This document shows, in pieces, positions 32,517 through 39,993 of a DNA stretch of 42,193 nt. The stretch is from Bacillota bacterium (GTDB lineage Bacteria; Bacillota; Clostridia; Christensenellales; Aristaeellaceae). Numbering within the stretch: the stretch's first letter is position 1; each line of letters starts with the position of its first letter. The notes under the pieces are model-generated. The model was given only the letters and a program-made list of their open reading frames with translations, was not told the DNA's origin and made no database searches. The stretch covers positions 1-42,193 of the forward strand of contig JAEYCB010000040.1 in assembly GCA_023404345.1 (NCBI GenBank). Reading direction: 5' to 3'. The position numbers and the translations under genes are program-made.

Positions 32517-32547
32517 GGACGGGGGCGGGATGAGCCCGCCCCCGTCC
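32517..32547 (-). other. very strong intercistronic stem-loop downstream of the binding-protein gene
   Basis: GGACGGGGGCGGG (32517-32529) pairs perfectly with CCCGCCCCCGTCC (32535-32547) over a 5-base loop. On the coding (minus) strand no T-run follows, pointing to 3'-end protection or partial termination that favours binding protein. On the plus strand AAGTTTTTTG follows, so it would also stop antisense transcription. Confidence 0.75.
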
Positions 32548-32557
32548 AAGTTTTTTG

Positions 32558-33577
32558 TTACTCGACGGTCACGTTCTCCTGGAACAGGGCGCGGATAGAA
32601 TCGCGCTCGGTGTAGCACTTCTCCCAGTCGACTTCGATGTTGGTATCCATCAGTTCCTGGGTGGGCTTTCCATCATAGGGCTCGGTGGGATAGTCGGTGA
32701 GCACGCTGTGCATCCAGCCCTTGACGATGTAGCTCTGGCCTTCTTCGGACAGGAGCCAGTCGGTGATGGCTTCGCAGGCAGCGACGTTATTGTTGGCGCT
32801 CTTTTCGGGCGCAACGGTCATAACGGTGGAAGGAATGAGGACGTTGCCGTCATCGGGGATGAACCATTCCAGAGTGGAACCTTCCTCTTCGCGCTTCTTA
32901 AGCACGCTTTCCTCCAGAATCATAACCACGGAGCACTCGCCGGTTTCCAGCTTGGCAAGCGCCGAAGAGCCGCTTTCGATCATAACATTCTGCTTGCCCA
33001 GGGCTACAAAATAGTCCTCGCCAAACTTATCCAACAGGCCGACGATGGTAGCCATAGCCGTGCCGCTGGTGAGCGGGTTGGACATGGACAGAGTGTTTTT
33101 GAACTGCTCGTCATAGGCAAAAGCCTCATAGGAAGTGGGGATTTCTTCCTTGGAGTACATTTCAGGATTGTAGGCAAAGCCCATCGTGCATACGCGCACG
33201 CAGTACCAGCAGCCTTCCTCATCATAGGGGAAGCGCATGTTGTTGCGGGCTTCGGTCAGGTAGGGATGCAGCCAGCCACCTTCCTTGAGCTCCAGCGAAT
33301 AAGCGGGTTCGGCGACCATCAGCATATCGCAGCCCAGCTTGCCGCTTTCCATTTCGCCAGCCACCTTGGTTTGCAGGGTGCCTGTGCCGCCCTGGAAAAA
33401 CTCAATCTCGGCATTGGGGAATTCGGCCTTGAGTGCTTCGCTCATCAGATCGCAGATGTCCTGGTACATGGAGGTGTAAATGATGACTTTGCCGGTGACA
33501 TCGGTGTTTTCCGCTACTGCGCCGGACATGCCGCACAGCATCACGAGGGCCAAAAGAGTCGCCAAGAGCTTTTTCAT
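32558..33577 (-). CDS. ABC transporter substrate-binding protein (Fe3+/AfuA-type)
   Basis: The 339-residue protein has a signal peptide (KKLLATLLALVMLCGMSGAVA-E) and a mature N-terminus VTGKVIIYTSMYQDICDLM, followed by FFQGGTGTLQTKVAGEMESG, the arrangement of FbpA/AfuA and 2-aminoethylphosphonate binding proteins (SBP cluster D-type). MLCG precedes SGAVA, so lipidation at Cys15 is possible. ATG follows AAGGAGG. It is the first gene of the operon with its own promoter. The ligand is unresolved. Confidence 0.92.
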   Translation of the reverse strand: MKKLLATLLALVMLCGMSGAVAENTDVTGKVIIYTSMYQDICDLMSEALKAEFPNAEIEFFQGGTGTLQTKVAGEMESGKLGCDMLMVAEPAYSLELKEGGWLHPYLTEARNNMRFPYDEEGCWYCVRVCTMGFAYNPEMYSKEEIPTSYEAFAYDEQFKNTLSMSNPLTSGTAMATIVGLLDKFGEDYFVALGKQNVMIESGSSALAKLETGECSVVMILEESVLKKREEEGSTLEWFIPDDGNVLIPSTVMTVAPEKSANNNVAACEAITDWLLSEEGQSYIVKGWMHSVLTDYPTEPYDGKPTQELMDTNIEVDWEKCYTERDSIRALFQENVTVE

Positions 33578-33681
33578 GGACTGGGTTCCTCCTTGTTTGG
33601 TTTTTACTCATCGCCGGCTGCACCGCCGACGGATGGTTCCGAGATTGGGTTGTTCAAAAACGCACTACTTTTTGCATCATT

Positions 33682-33710
33682 ATTGTAGCACAAATCATAT
33701 CTCGTGTAAA
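33682..33710 (-). promoter_or_regulatory. promoter of the ferric/spermidine-type ABC operon
   Basis: Minus-strand TTTACA (33705-33710) and TACAAT (33682-33687) are 17 bp apart. About 100 bases of leader follow, with a small hairpin (GTCGGC/GCCGGC, near 33612-33634) before the ribosome binding site. I see no clear Fur box. Confidence 0.62.
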
Positions 33711-33779
33711 TAGGATTGCGAAATGGCACAGGCCTTTAACCGCTAAGATTTCGATAAGAGAGCGCGTTCCCTGGCGGAA

Positions 33780-33809
33780 TTGACACTCCCCCGCCAGGAA
33801 TGATATGAT
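33780..33809 (+). promoter_or_regulatory. promoter of the sugar amidotransferase gene
   Basis: TTGACA (33780-33785) and TATGAT (33804-33809) are 18 bp apart; the start codon is about 35 bases downstream. Confidence 0.62.
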
Positions 33810-33843
33810 ACACAGGATGAAGATTTGCGGGGAGGGTGCGGAT

Positions 33844-34989
33844 ATGCCCCAGGATGACAAGGTTTGCACGCGCTGTGTAATGGATTCGACAGACCCGGCG
33901 ATCACCTTTGACGAGGCGGGTATATGCTCCTTTTGCAAACGATATGAGGAGGTCCGCGCTAAAAGCGGCTATCGCCCCGGCGAGAGTGAGAAGGAACTGG
34001 AACGCACCGTGCGGGTAATGAAGGAACGCAGCAAAGATCGCGATTACGATTGCATCCTGGGCCTTTCCGGCGGTGTGGACAGCGCATATATGCTCTATCT
34101 GGCAAACAAGTTGGGCCTGCGTGTGCTGGCTGTGCATGTGGATAGCGGCTGGAACAGTGAGTTGGCTGTAGGCAACATCGAAAAGATGTGCCAGAAGCTG
34201 GACGTGCGCCTGCATACCTACGTGATGGACTGGCCCACTATGAAAGAGCTGCAACGTGCCTATCTGCTTAGCGGCGTAGCCAATCTGGACGTGCCGCAGG
34301 ACCATCTGTTTTGCGCGGCTATCTATGAGATGGCCCGCAAGTACCGGGTGAAATACATCTTGAATGGAAGCAACATCGCCACCGAGGGCGCGGATACTCC
34401 ATTCAGCCTGCAGCACACTTACCGTGATGCCTGGCATCTTAAGAGCATCTACCGCAAGCATGGTCGGGGCAAGAGCCTGAAAAAATATCCTGCCCTGTCG
34501 CTGTGGGAGGCGTGGATGGGTTTGCCGGGTGTGACAAAGATCAATCTGCTTAATTATGTGCCTTATAGTAAGAAGGAAGCCATCGAGACCCTGTCGCGCG
34601 AGTTTGGATGGGAATACTATGGCGGGAAGCACTTTGAGAGCCGCTTTACCAAGTATTTTCAGAGCGTATACCTACCCCGCAAGTTCGGATATGACAAGCG
34701 TCGGGCACACCTTAGCTGCCTGATCCTCAACGGCGAGATGACCCGCGAGGAAGCCCTTGCGGAACTGGCGCAGCCGCCCTATCCGCTTGAACAGCAGAGG
34801 GAGGACGAAAGCTATATCCTTAAGAAACTGGATATCGACCCGGCACAATGGCAGCGCATTCTGACCGCACCGCCCACGCCGGACGACGCGTATTTTTCAC
34901 AGCAGAAACTGTTCAACATTGCGAGGCGATTACTGGGTCAGAAAGGACTGGACCGTATCAAACAGCACCGCTATACCGCCAAGGGATGA
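33844..34989 (+). CDS. N-acetyl sugar amidotransferase (WbpG/PseA-like)
   Basis: The 381-residue protein begins with two CxxC pairs (Cys8/11 and Cys28/31; TRCVMDSTDPAITFDEAGIC), a probable zinc site, followed by the ATP-pyrophosphatase loop LGLSGGVDSAYML (SGGVDS at 75-80). This is the plan of WbpG/PseA, which convert an acetamido group on a nucleotide sugar to an acetamidino group, usually with ammonia from HisH/HisF-like partners. No such partner or other surface-sugar pathway gene is adjacent. ATG at 33844 has GGGGAGG upstream. The family also includes LegB-pathway and tRNA-modifying relatives, so substrate is uncertain. Confidence 0.86.
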   Translation: MPQDDKVCTRCVMDSTDPAITFDEAGICSFCKRYEEVRAKSGYRPGESEKELERTVRVMKERSKDRDYDCILGLSGGVDSAYMLYLANKLGLRVLAVHVDSGWNSELAVGNIEKMCQKLDVRLHTYVMDWPTMKELQRAYLLSGVANLDVPQDHLFCAAIYEMARKYRVKYILNGSNIATEGADTPFSLQHTYRDAWHLKSIYRKHGRGKSLKKYPALSLWEAWMGLPGVTKINLLNYVPYSKKEAIETLSREFGWEYYGGKHFESRFTKYFQSVYLPRKFGYDKRRAHLSCLILNGEMTREEALAELAQPPYPLEQQREDESYILKKLDIDPAQWQRILTAPPTPDDAYFSQQKLFNIARRLLGQKGLDRIKQHRYTAKG

Positions 34990-35057
34990 CCTGCCATTGA
35001 CGGGCCATTCTACTTTCAAGACCGGGCATACGGCCCTCAGATAAGGAGATTCTGCCA

Positions 35058-36302
35058 ATGACGCATGACCCCGTGGTATCCGGGAAAACGGTTTGGAAGG
35101 GGCGCGCCTTCAACGCGCCGGCAATGATCGTGCTGGCACTGGTGTTTGCGGGCGCCTATTTTATGTTCCTTAGGGAATTTGCTTACCAGAACGCCGATCT
35201 CTACATCCATGCGATGATTGCGCATGATTTTGACTTTACTGATCTGCACTCCATCACCAGCCGCCTGTCCTATCCCATGTGGCATCTTGCGGTCAGTACG
35301 CTTTACCAGCTGGGCGTTCCGCTGGGCCATGCGGCTGCAGGCGTGTGCGCATTGTGCAAAAGCATCACCTTCCTTTTAACTTATTGGCTGGTGGGAGCTA
35401 TGGCGGGCGAACAGGCCAACCGCTGGGCGGTATTGGGGCTGAGCGCGTTTTTGATGATTGTGACAGGCGTGCTGGTCATGTCTGTATCTGATGCGGTGTA
35501 TCGGGGCGTAGGTTCGCCCAACGTATGGCACAATCCTACCCAGCAGATTGTAACGACTGCCATGATGCTGGTTATGCCGTGGCTTGCACACAGCTGGTAT
35601 GAATTTGCGTGCCAGGTGGAGGCAGGAAAGCAGCATGTACTGCTTCCTTGGTGGAAGATTGCGGTACTGGCGGTTTTGTGCATGGGAAGCGTGGCCTGCA
35701 AGCCTACGTTTATGCAGGCACTTTTGCCCGCTGCGTTTGTGATGTATCTGGTAGAGGTGTTCCGCCATCGAGGCGAATGGCGCTATTTTGGACAGATTGT
35801 ACTGGCGTTTCTGCCTTCGGTGGGATATTTCCTGCTGAGCTACCTGTATTATACGGGCGTGGTAGTAGAGTTTACCAGTGGCGTGGAAATTGGCATTACG
35901 GCGGAAACTGCCTGGGTGGCTGTGAGAAACACGCTTATGATGTCTGCTTGTCCGCTTATGGCCGTGATCGCCTGCTACCGTAAGGGAATGTTCAAGGACC
36001 GGCTGGTGGTGCTGGCACTGCTCATGACTGTTTTCAGCGTGCTGGAGGCTATGGCCTTCCGTGAAACGGGCATGCGGGAGGGACATGGCAATTTCACTTG
36101 GGCGGCCAACAGCAGCTCATTTTTCCTGTGGGTGGTGATGACGGGTGTGTTTTTGCGCTCGTTTGCACAGGATATGCGGTCGGGTGCGTTGTGCTCCGTG
36201 CGCGGACTGGGCTATGCAGCGGTAGGCGGACTATTCCTGTGGCATGCCTATTCGTCGGTATACTATTTGCACTACCTGTTAACCAGCACCAACGCATTTT
36301 GA
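35058..36302 (+). CDS. polytopic membrane protein, possibly a GT-C-type glycosyltransferase
   Basis: The 414-residue protein has about ten to eleven hydrophobic segments. The first outer loop, YQNADLYIHAMIAHDFDF, sits where GT-C glycosyltransferases place a catalytic aspartate, and WHLAVSTLY follows, but I recognise no family with confidence. AAGGAG precedes the ATG. It follows the sugar amidotransferase by 68 bases without a clear terminator, so the two may be cotranscribed and both act on a surface glycan. Function is inferred from context only. Confidence 0.6.
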   Translation: MTHDPVVSGKTVWKGRAFNAPAMIVLALVFAGAYFMFLREFAYQNADLYIHAMIAHDFDFTDLHSITSRLSYPMWHLAVSTLYQLGVPLGHAAAGVCALCKSITFLLTYWLVGAMAGEQANRWAVLGLSAFLMIVTGVLVMSVSDAVYRGVGSPNVWHNPTQQIVTTAMMLVMPWLAHSWYEFACQVEAGKQHVLLPWWKIAVLAVLCMGSVACKPTFMQALLPAAFVMYLVEVFRHRGEWRYFGQIVLAFLPSVGYFLLSYLYYTGVVVEFTSGVEIGITAETAWVAVRNTLMMSACPLMAVIACYRKGMFKDRLVVLALLMTVFSVLEAMAFRETGMREGHGNFTWAANSSSFFLWVVMTGVFLRSFAQDMRSGALCSVRGLGYAAVGGLFLWHAYSSVYYLHYLLTSTNAF

Positions 36303-36327
36303 CAGGGCGGCTGCTACGTGGTATAAT
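36299..36327 (+). promoter_or_regulatory. promoter of the ABC-F leader and gene
   Basis: TTGACA (36299-36304) and TATAAT (36322-36327) are 17 bp apart, both perfect. The -35 overlaps the stop codon of the membrane protein gene. It lies about 200 bases before the ABC-F start, implying a long leader. Confidence 0.82.
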
Positions 36328-36360
36328 GCCTTCATCATATTAGAAAAGGGAGTTGAAAGG

Positions 36361-36372
36361 ATGCGCAAATAA
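36361..36372 (+). CDS. candidate three-residue leader peptide (Met-Arg-Lys)
   Basis: ATG CGC AAA TAA follows a plausible ribosome binding site (GGGAG, then AAAGG) in the leader of the ABC-F gene, about 28 bases after the expected transcription start. Very short basic leader peptides are known to stall antibiotic-bound ribosomes upstream of resistance genes. Translation of this one is not shown. Confidence 0.45.
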   Translation: MRK

Positions 36373-36424
36373 GTCTGCCAAGACCTCGCTCATATTGACT
36401 GGACGGGGAAGGAGCAAACGCTTT

Positions 36425-36438
36425 CCGCGCATGCGCGG
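36425..36438 (+). other. perfect 14-bp GC palindrome in the ABC-F leader
   Basis: CCGCGCATGCGCGG is self-complementary. In RNA it can form a tight small hairpin or pair with other leader parts; in DNA it could be a protein site. It lies between the candidate leader peptide and the terminator-like hairpin. Confidence 0.45.
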
Positions 36439-36460
36439 GGGCGGCTTTGCCATGGCAGAC

Positions 36461-36499
36461 AAGCGCAGCCGGAAGGCTCCTTTTTTGCTGCGCTTTTTT
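36461..36499 (+). terminator. terminator-like hairpin in the ABC-F leader (candidate attenuator)
   Basis: AAGCGCAGC (36461-36469) pairs with GCTGCGCTT (36487-36495), and the second arm runs into a block of six T. It stands between the promoter and the ABC-F ribosome binding site. The loop contains GGCTCCTTTTTT; its GCTCCTT can pair with AAGGAGC upstream (36411-36417 region), an alternative fold that could prevent termination. Confidence 0.7.
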
Positions 36500-36501
36500 G
36501 C

Positions 36502-36519
36502 CCTTTCCCTATGGAAAGG
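36502..36519 (+). promoter_or_regulatory. hairpin masking the ABC-F ribosome binding site
   Basis: CCTTTCC (36502-36508) pairs perfectly with GGAAAGG (36513-36519) over a CTAT loop. The second arm covers most of the AAAGGAG ribosome binding site of the ABC-F gene (36515-36521). This would limit translation unless opened. Confidence 0.6.
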
Positions 36520-36530
36520 AGATGCCAGAT

Positions 36531-38021
36531 ATGCAACTGTCCATCCGAGATCTCACCTTTGCCTATCCGGGCGGCGAGCCCGTTTTTGAACATCTGAACC
36601 TAAACCTGGACACCGGCTGGCGACTGGGGCTGATCGGCCGAAACGGGCGCGGAAAAACTACGCTGCTGCACCTGATGATGGGGCACATGCCCTTTGAGGG
36701 CGCAATCGACCTGCCGCTGGAGGCGGTATACTTTCCCTATGAGGTTTCGGATGCCTCATTGCCGGCTCTGGAGGTGCTGCGGCGGGCGGCTCCGGGAGCA
36801 GAGGAATGGCGCATCCTACGGGAATGGAAATTGCTGGGCGTAACGGAAGAGGCACTGGACCGTCCCTTTGGGACACTCAGCAAGGGTGAGCAAACCAAGG
36901 CGCTGCTCAGCGCACTGTTTGCGCGGGAGGACGCCTATCCTTTGATCGATGAGCCGACCAATCACTTGGATGTACATGGACGTGAGCTGGTGGCACGCTA
37001 TTTCAGGCGCAAGGATGGCTTTTTACTGGTGAGCCACGACCGCACCTTCCTTAACAGCTGTGTCGATCATGTGCTGGCGCTGAATCGAAGTGATGCCTGG
37101 GTAATGCAGGGTGATTATGATGCTTGGCAGGAACGCTTCGATCAACAGAATGCCTGGGAGGAAGCGCGCAACGAGGACCTTAAGCGCGCTATCGTACGGC
37201 TGGAGGAAAGCGCGCGCCGTGCTGCACGATGGAGTGACCGCTGCGAAAAGGGAAAGTTCCATGTTGCACCCAGCGAAACGGCGGCGGTGGACCGAGGCTA
37301 TGTGGGCGCGCGGAGCGCCGCCCTGATGAAACGATCTACCAACACGCAGCGCCGCCGCGAGCGTGCCGTGGAGGAAAAGCGCGGCCTGCTTCATAACGTG
37401 GAGCGCGTGGGAGAACTGCGGCTGACAGTGCTGCGCCATTCCAAAGAAACGCTGGTGCGCGTGGAGGAGGGCGCGGTACGCTATGATGGACGCGGCGTGT
37501 GCGAGGGGATACGTTTTGACATCCGCCGAGGGGACCGCGTGGCGCTGACCGGGCCCAACGGCGCGGGCAAGAGCAGCGTACTCAAGGCACTGTGCGGTGT
37601 GGGCGGGGCGCTGGAAGGAAAGATAAGTATCGCTTCCGGATTGACCATGTCTTATGTACCGCAGGAGGCGGAGGGACTTTGCGGCGGCATGCGGGATTTT
37701 ATCCAGCGAAATGGGCTGGATGAAACGCTGTTCAAAGCGATTCTGCGCAATATGGATATGAGCCGGGAACACTTTGATCAGGACCTGAGCGAATTGAGCC
37801 AGGGACAGAAAAAGAAACTATTGCTGGCTAGAAGCCTGTGTACGCCTGCACATCTCTATCTATGGGATGAGCCACTTAATTATATTGACGTTTTGAGCCG
37901 ACGGCAGGTTGAAAAGCTCATCCTGCGCTATGCGCCCACGTTGCTGGTGGTGGAACACGACGCGTGTTTTTTGGAAACGGTGTGTACGCGACAAGCCATT
38001 CGTCTGGAGCCGTCCTCTTGA
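36531..38021 (+). CDS. ribosome-protection-type ABC-F ATPase (Lsa/Vga/CplR-like)
   Basis: The 496-residue soluble protein has two ABC cassettes: Walker A GRNGRGKTT (36-44), signature LSKGEQTK (116-123), Walker B LIDEPTNHLD (138-147); then GPNGAGKSS (340-348), LSQGQKKK (421-428), DEPLNYID (445-452). No transmembrane segment is present. The charged linker (about 195-290) is the arm that reaches the peptidyl-transferase centre in ABC-F factors. LSKGEQTK and DEPLNYID are typical of the Lsa/Vga/CplR branch, which can protect ribosomes from lincosamides, pleuromutilins and streptogramin A. ATG at 36531 has AAAGGAG nine bases upstream. Resistance itself is inferred. The leader shows attenuator features. 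Confidence 0.88.
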   Translation: MQLSIRDLTFAYPGGEPVFEHLNLNLDTGWRLGLIGRNGRGKTTLLHLMMGHMPFEGAIDLPLEAVYFPYEVSDASLPALEVLRRAAPGAEEWRILREWKLLGVTEEALDRPFGTLSKGEQTKALLSALFAREDAYPLIDEPTNHLDVHGRELVARYFRRKDGFLLVSHDRTFLNSCVDHVLALNRSDAWVMQGDYDAWQERFDQQNAWEEARNEDLKRAIVRLEESARRAARWSDRCEKGKFHVAPSETAAVDRGYVGARSAALMKRSTNTQRRRERAVEEKRGLLHNVERVGELRLTVLRHSKETLVRVEEGAVRYDGRGVCEGIRFDIRRGDRVALTGPNGAGKSSVLKALCGVGGALEGKISIASGLTMSYVPQEAEGLCGGMRDFIQRNGLDETLFKAILRNMDMSREHFDQDLSELSQGQKKKLLLARSLCTPAHLYLWDEPLNYIDVLSRRQVEKLILRYAPTLLVVEHDACFLETVCTRQAIRLEPSS

Positions 38022-38046
38022 AACGGGACTTCCTGTCTGTTACAAT
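38018..38046 (+). promoter_or_regulatory. promoter of the O-acetyltransferase gene
   Basis: TTGAAA (38018-38023) and TACAAT (38041-38046) are 17 bp apart; the -35 overlaps the end of the ABC-F gene. Confidence 0.68.
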
Positions 38047-38071
38047 GGTGGCAGACAGGAGGCGGTTTTTC

Positions 38072-38713
38072 ATGACGGAGGAGGAGCGCATCTTTCAGGG
38101 CCTGTTGTTTCGGCCAGGCGCACAGGAACTGCGGGATATAAAATTGCGTGCGCATAACCTGTGCCAGCGCTACAACCAGACTTTTGAAGATGATGTGGAA
38201 ACCCGTGCTGCATTGCTTGCGCAGATTGTGGGCGCCATGGGTGAGGACGGTTTTATCCAGGGGCCGGTGCAGTTTCACTACGGTACGCATACGACCATTG
38301 GTAAACGTTTCTTTGGAAATTTCAATTTGACCATTCAGGATGATGCACGTGTGACCATCGGCGATGATGTGAGCTGCGGCCCAAACGTGACCATCGTTAC
38401 ACCTGTACACCCGTTGCTGCCCGACGAACGCCGCCGTATGCTCGGGCCGGGTGGGCAACCCGCGCATGTGTGCTACGCAAGGCCCGTGACCATCGGCAAT
38501 GACGTGTGGTTGGGCGCCAACGTGGTGGTGACCGGCGGAGTGACGATTGGAGACGGATGCGTGATTGGCGCAGGCAGTGTAGTTACTCGGGATATACCAC
38601 CGGGTTCGCTGGCGGCCGGCGTTCCCTGCCGCGTAATTCGGCAGATCACGGACAAGGACAGCATGCGTTTCTTTCCTGAGCTTTTGGGCGGTTGCGCGCC
38701 CATTGATAAATAA
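38072..38713 (+). CDS. sugar O-acetyltransferase (maltose/galactoside acetyltransferase type)
   Basis: The 213-residue protein has the Maa/LacA N-terminal domain (LRAHNLCQRYNQTF) and the left-handed beta-helix of hexapeptide repeats (GDDVSCGPNVTIVTPVHPLL, then VTIGNDVWLGANVVVTGGVTIG). The catalytic histidine is likely in TPVHPL. It transfers acetyl from acetyl-CoA to a sugar hydroxyl. ATG at 38072 was chosen with AGGAGG nine bases upstream. Own promoter and terminator, so monocistronic. Natural substrate unknown. Confidence 0.92.
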   Translation: MTEEERIFQGLLFRPGAQELRDIKLRAHNLCQRYNQTFEDDVETRAALLAQIVGAMGEDGFIQGPVQFHYGTHTTIGKRFFGNFNLTIQDDARVTIGDDVSCGPNVTIVTPVHPLLPDERRRMLGPGGQPAHVCYARPVTIGNDVWLGANVVVTGGVTIGDGCVIGAGSVVTRDIPPGSLAAGVPCRVIRQITDKDSMRFFPELLGGCAPIDK

Positions 38714-38717
38714 ACAG

Positions 38718-38747
38718 ATGCCCGGAGGTACAGATTCCTCCGGGCAT
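38718..38747. terminator. bidirectional terminator between convergent genes
   Basis: ATGCCCGGAGG pairs perfectly with CCTCCGGGCAT over an 8-base loop, with T-rich sequence on the plus side (TTTGTTTGTTTTT) and A/T-rich sequence on the other. Confidence 0.88.
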
Positions 38748-38766
38748 TTGTTTGTTTTTGGGCGAT

Positions 38767-39939
38767 TCAGCCGGCTTTTTCGTCTGCGGGTTTGAGCCGG
38801 GTAAAGATCATACGGCCGGCGCTGGTTTGAAGCACAGTGGTAACCACGGCAGATACGGTTTCCCCCACGTACCGCCGGCCGTTTTCCACGACGATCATAG
38901 TGCCGTCATCCAGGTAGGCTATGCCTTGGCCCGGTTCCTTGCCTTCGCGCACAATCTGCACGGTGAGTTCCTCGCCAGCCATGAGCATGGGTTTGAGAGC
39001 ATTGGCCAAATCGTTGATATTGAGTACACGCAGTCCCGTTACGCCAGCCACTTTATTGAGGTTGTAGTCGTTGGTGACCACGGTGCCGCCTTTTTCGCGG
39101 CAGAGGCGCAAAAGCTTAACGTCTACCTCTTCCAGATCTGGATAATCCGTTTCATCTACGACGATGGGCGTTTTCAGTTCTTTTTGCAGCTTGGCCAGCA
39201 CGTCCAGCCCCCGTCGGCCCCGCGCACGGCGCAGACTGTCGCCGCTGTCGGCAATGTGACGCAGCTCAGCCAGCACGAACTGCGGAACCACGATATCGCC
39301 CTCCAGAAAACCGGTTTTTACGATGTCCAGAACCCGACCGTCGATAATGACCGAGGTGTCCAGATATTTGCGAGGAGGTTGAAAGGCGGAGCTGTCGGCC
39401 GTTTCCTCATCCTCGTCATCTTCGGACATGAGGAGATCGGGATCGCCCAGAATTCCGGCCTCGGCGGCACGACGCAGATGCCGGCGCAAATGCAGGAATT
39501 TGCCGCCGTGGTAGCGGTGGGAACCGATTCGAAGACCCACATAGCCAAGCACCACATAGGTCAAGGCGCTGAAACTGATGGTGATCAGACTGGCCCCTGC
39601 GGAAAGGATAAGCTGCGTAATCAGAGCGGCTACCACAAGCCCCATGATCATCCCTATGGAAGTGAGGACGATCTGCTGGGTAGGCATCGCGTCCCACCGG
39701 CGCTCGATGGCCGCAATCAGCTTCATTGTGCGACGAATAATGGCACTGGAAAAGGCGAAGCATACGGCGGAGGCAATCAAACACAAGGCGGCGTACAGCG
39801 CAATGGGCGCATAGGGAGACTGCAGCGGGTACCACCGGGAAAACAACGGCAGAATCAGCGCCGCCAGCGCCGCGCCGATGCCTGCCCCAAGGAGCGTAAT
39901 GAGAAAACGCATCAGCTTTTCCACTGTTTTGTTTTTCAT
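38767..39939 (-). CDS. YacL-like membrane protein with PIN and TRAM domains
   Basis: The 390-residue protein has four hydrophobic segments (about 8-30, 42-62, 82-105, 110-130), then a PIN nuclease-like domain (KYLDTSVIIDGRVLDIVKTG and later DETDYPDLEEVD, GGTVVTNDYNLNKVA) with the expected acidic residues, and a C-terminal TRAM domain (MAGEELTVQIVREGKEPGQGIAYLDDGTMIVVE). This is the YacL layout. It follows radA by 54 bases, as in Bacillus where disA stands between; no disA is here. Its ribosome binding site is weak. RNA-binding/nuclease function is inferred. Confidence 0.92.
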   Translation of the reverse strand: MKNKTVEKLMRFLITLLGAGIGAALAALILPLFSRWYPLQSPYAPIALYAALCLIASAVCFAFSSAIIRRTMKLIAAIERRWDAMPTQQIVLTSIGMIMGLVVAALITQLILSAGASLITISFSALTYVVLGYVGLRIGSHRYHGGKFLHLRRHLRRAAEAGILGDPDLLMSEDDEDEETADSSAFQPPRKYLDTSVIIDGRVLDIVKTGFLEGDIVVPQFVLAELRHIADSGDSLRRARGRRGLDVLAKLQKELKTPIVVDETDYPDLEEVDVKLLRLCREKGGTVVTNDYNLNKVAGVTGLRVLNINDLANALKPMLMAGEELTVQIVREGKEPGQGIAYLDDGTMIVVENGRRYVGETVSAVVTTVLQTSAGRMIFTRLKPADEKAG

Positions 39940-39993
39940 GATTTACTACAACCTGCTTTCTGGATCACAATTGTTTTTAAAGTAGGGAAATGA

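Noticed and set aside
38752..39993. 413-codon plus-strand frame opposite the YacL-like gene
   Set aside because: The minus-strand product has membrane, PIN and TRAM features; the plus frame lacks any.
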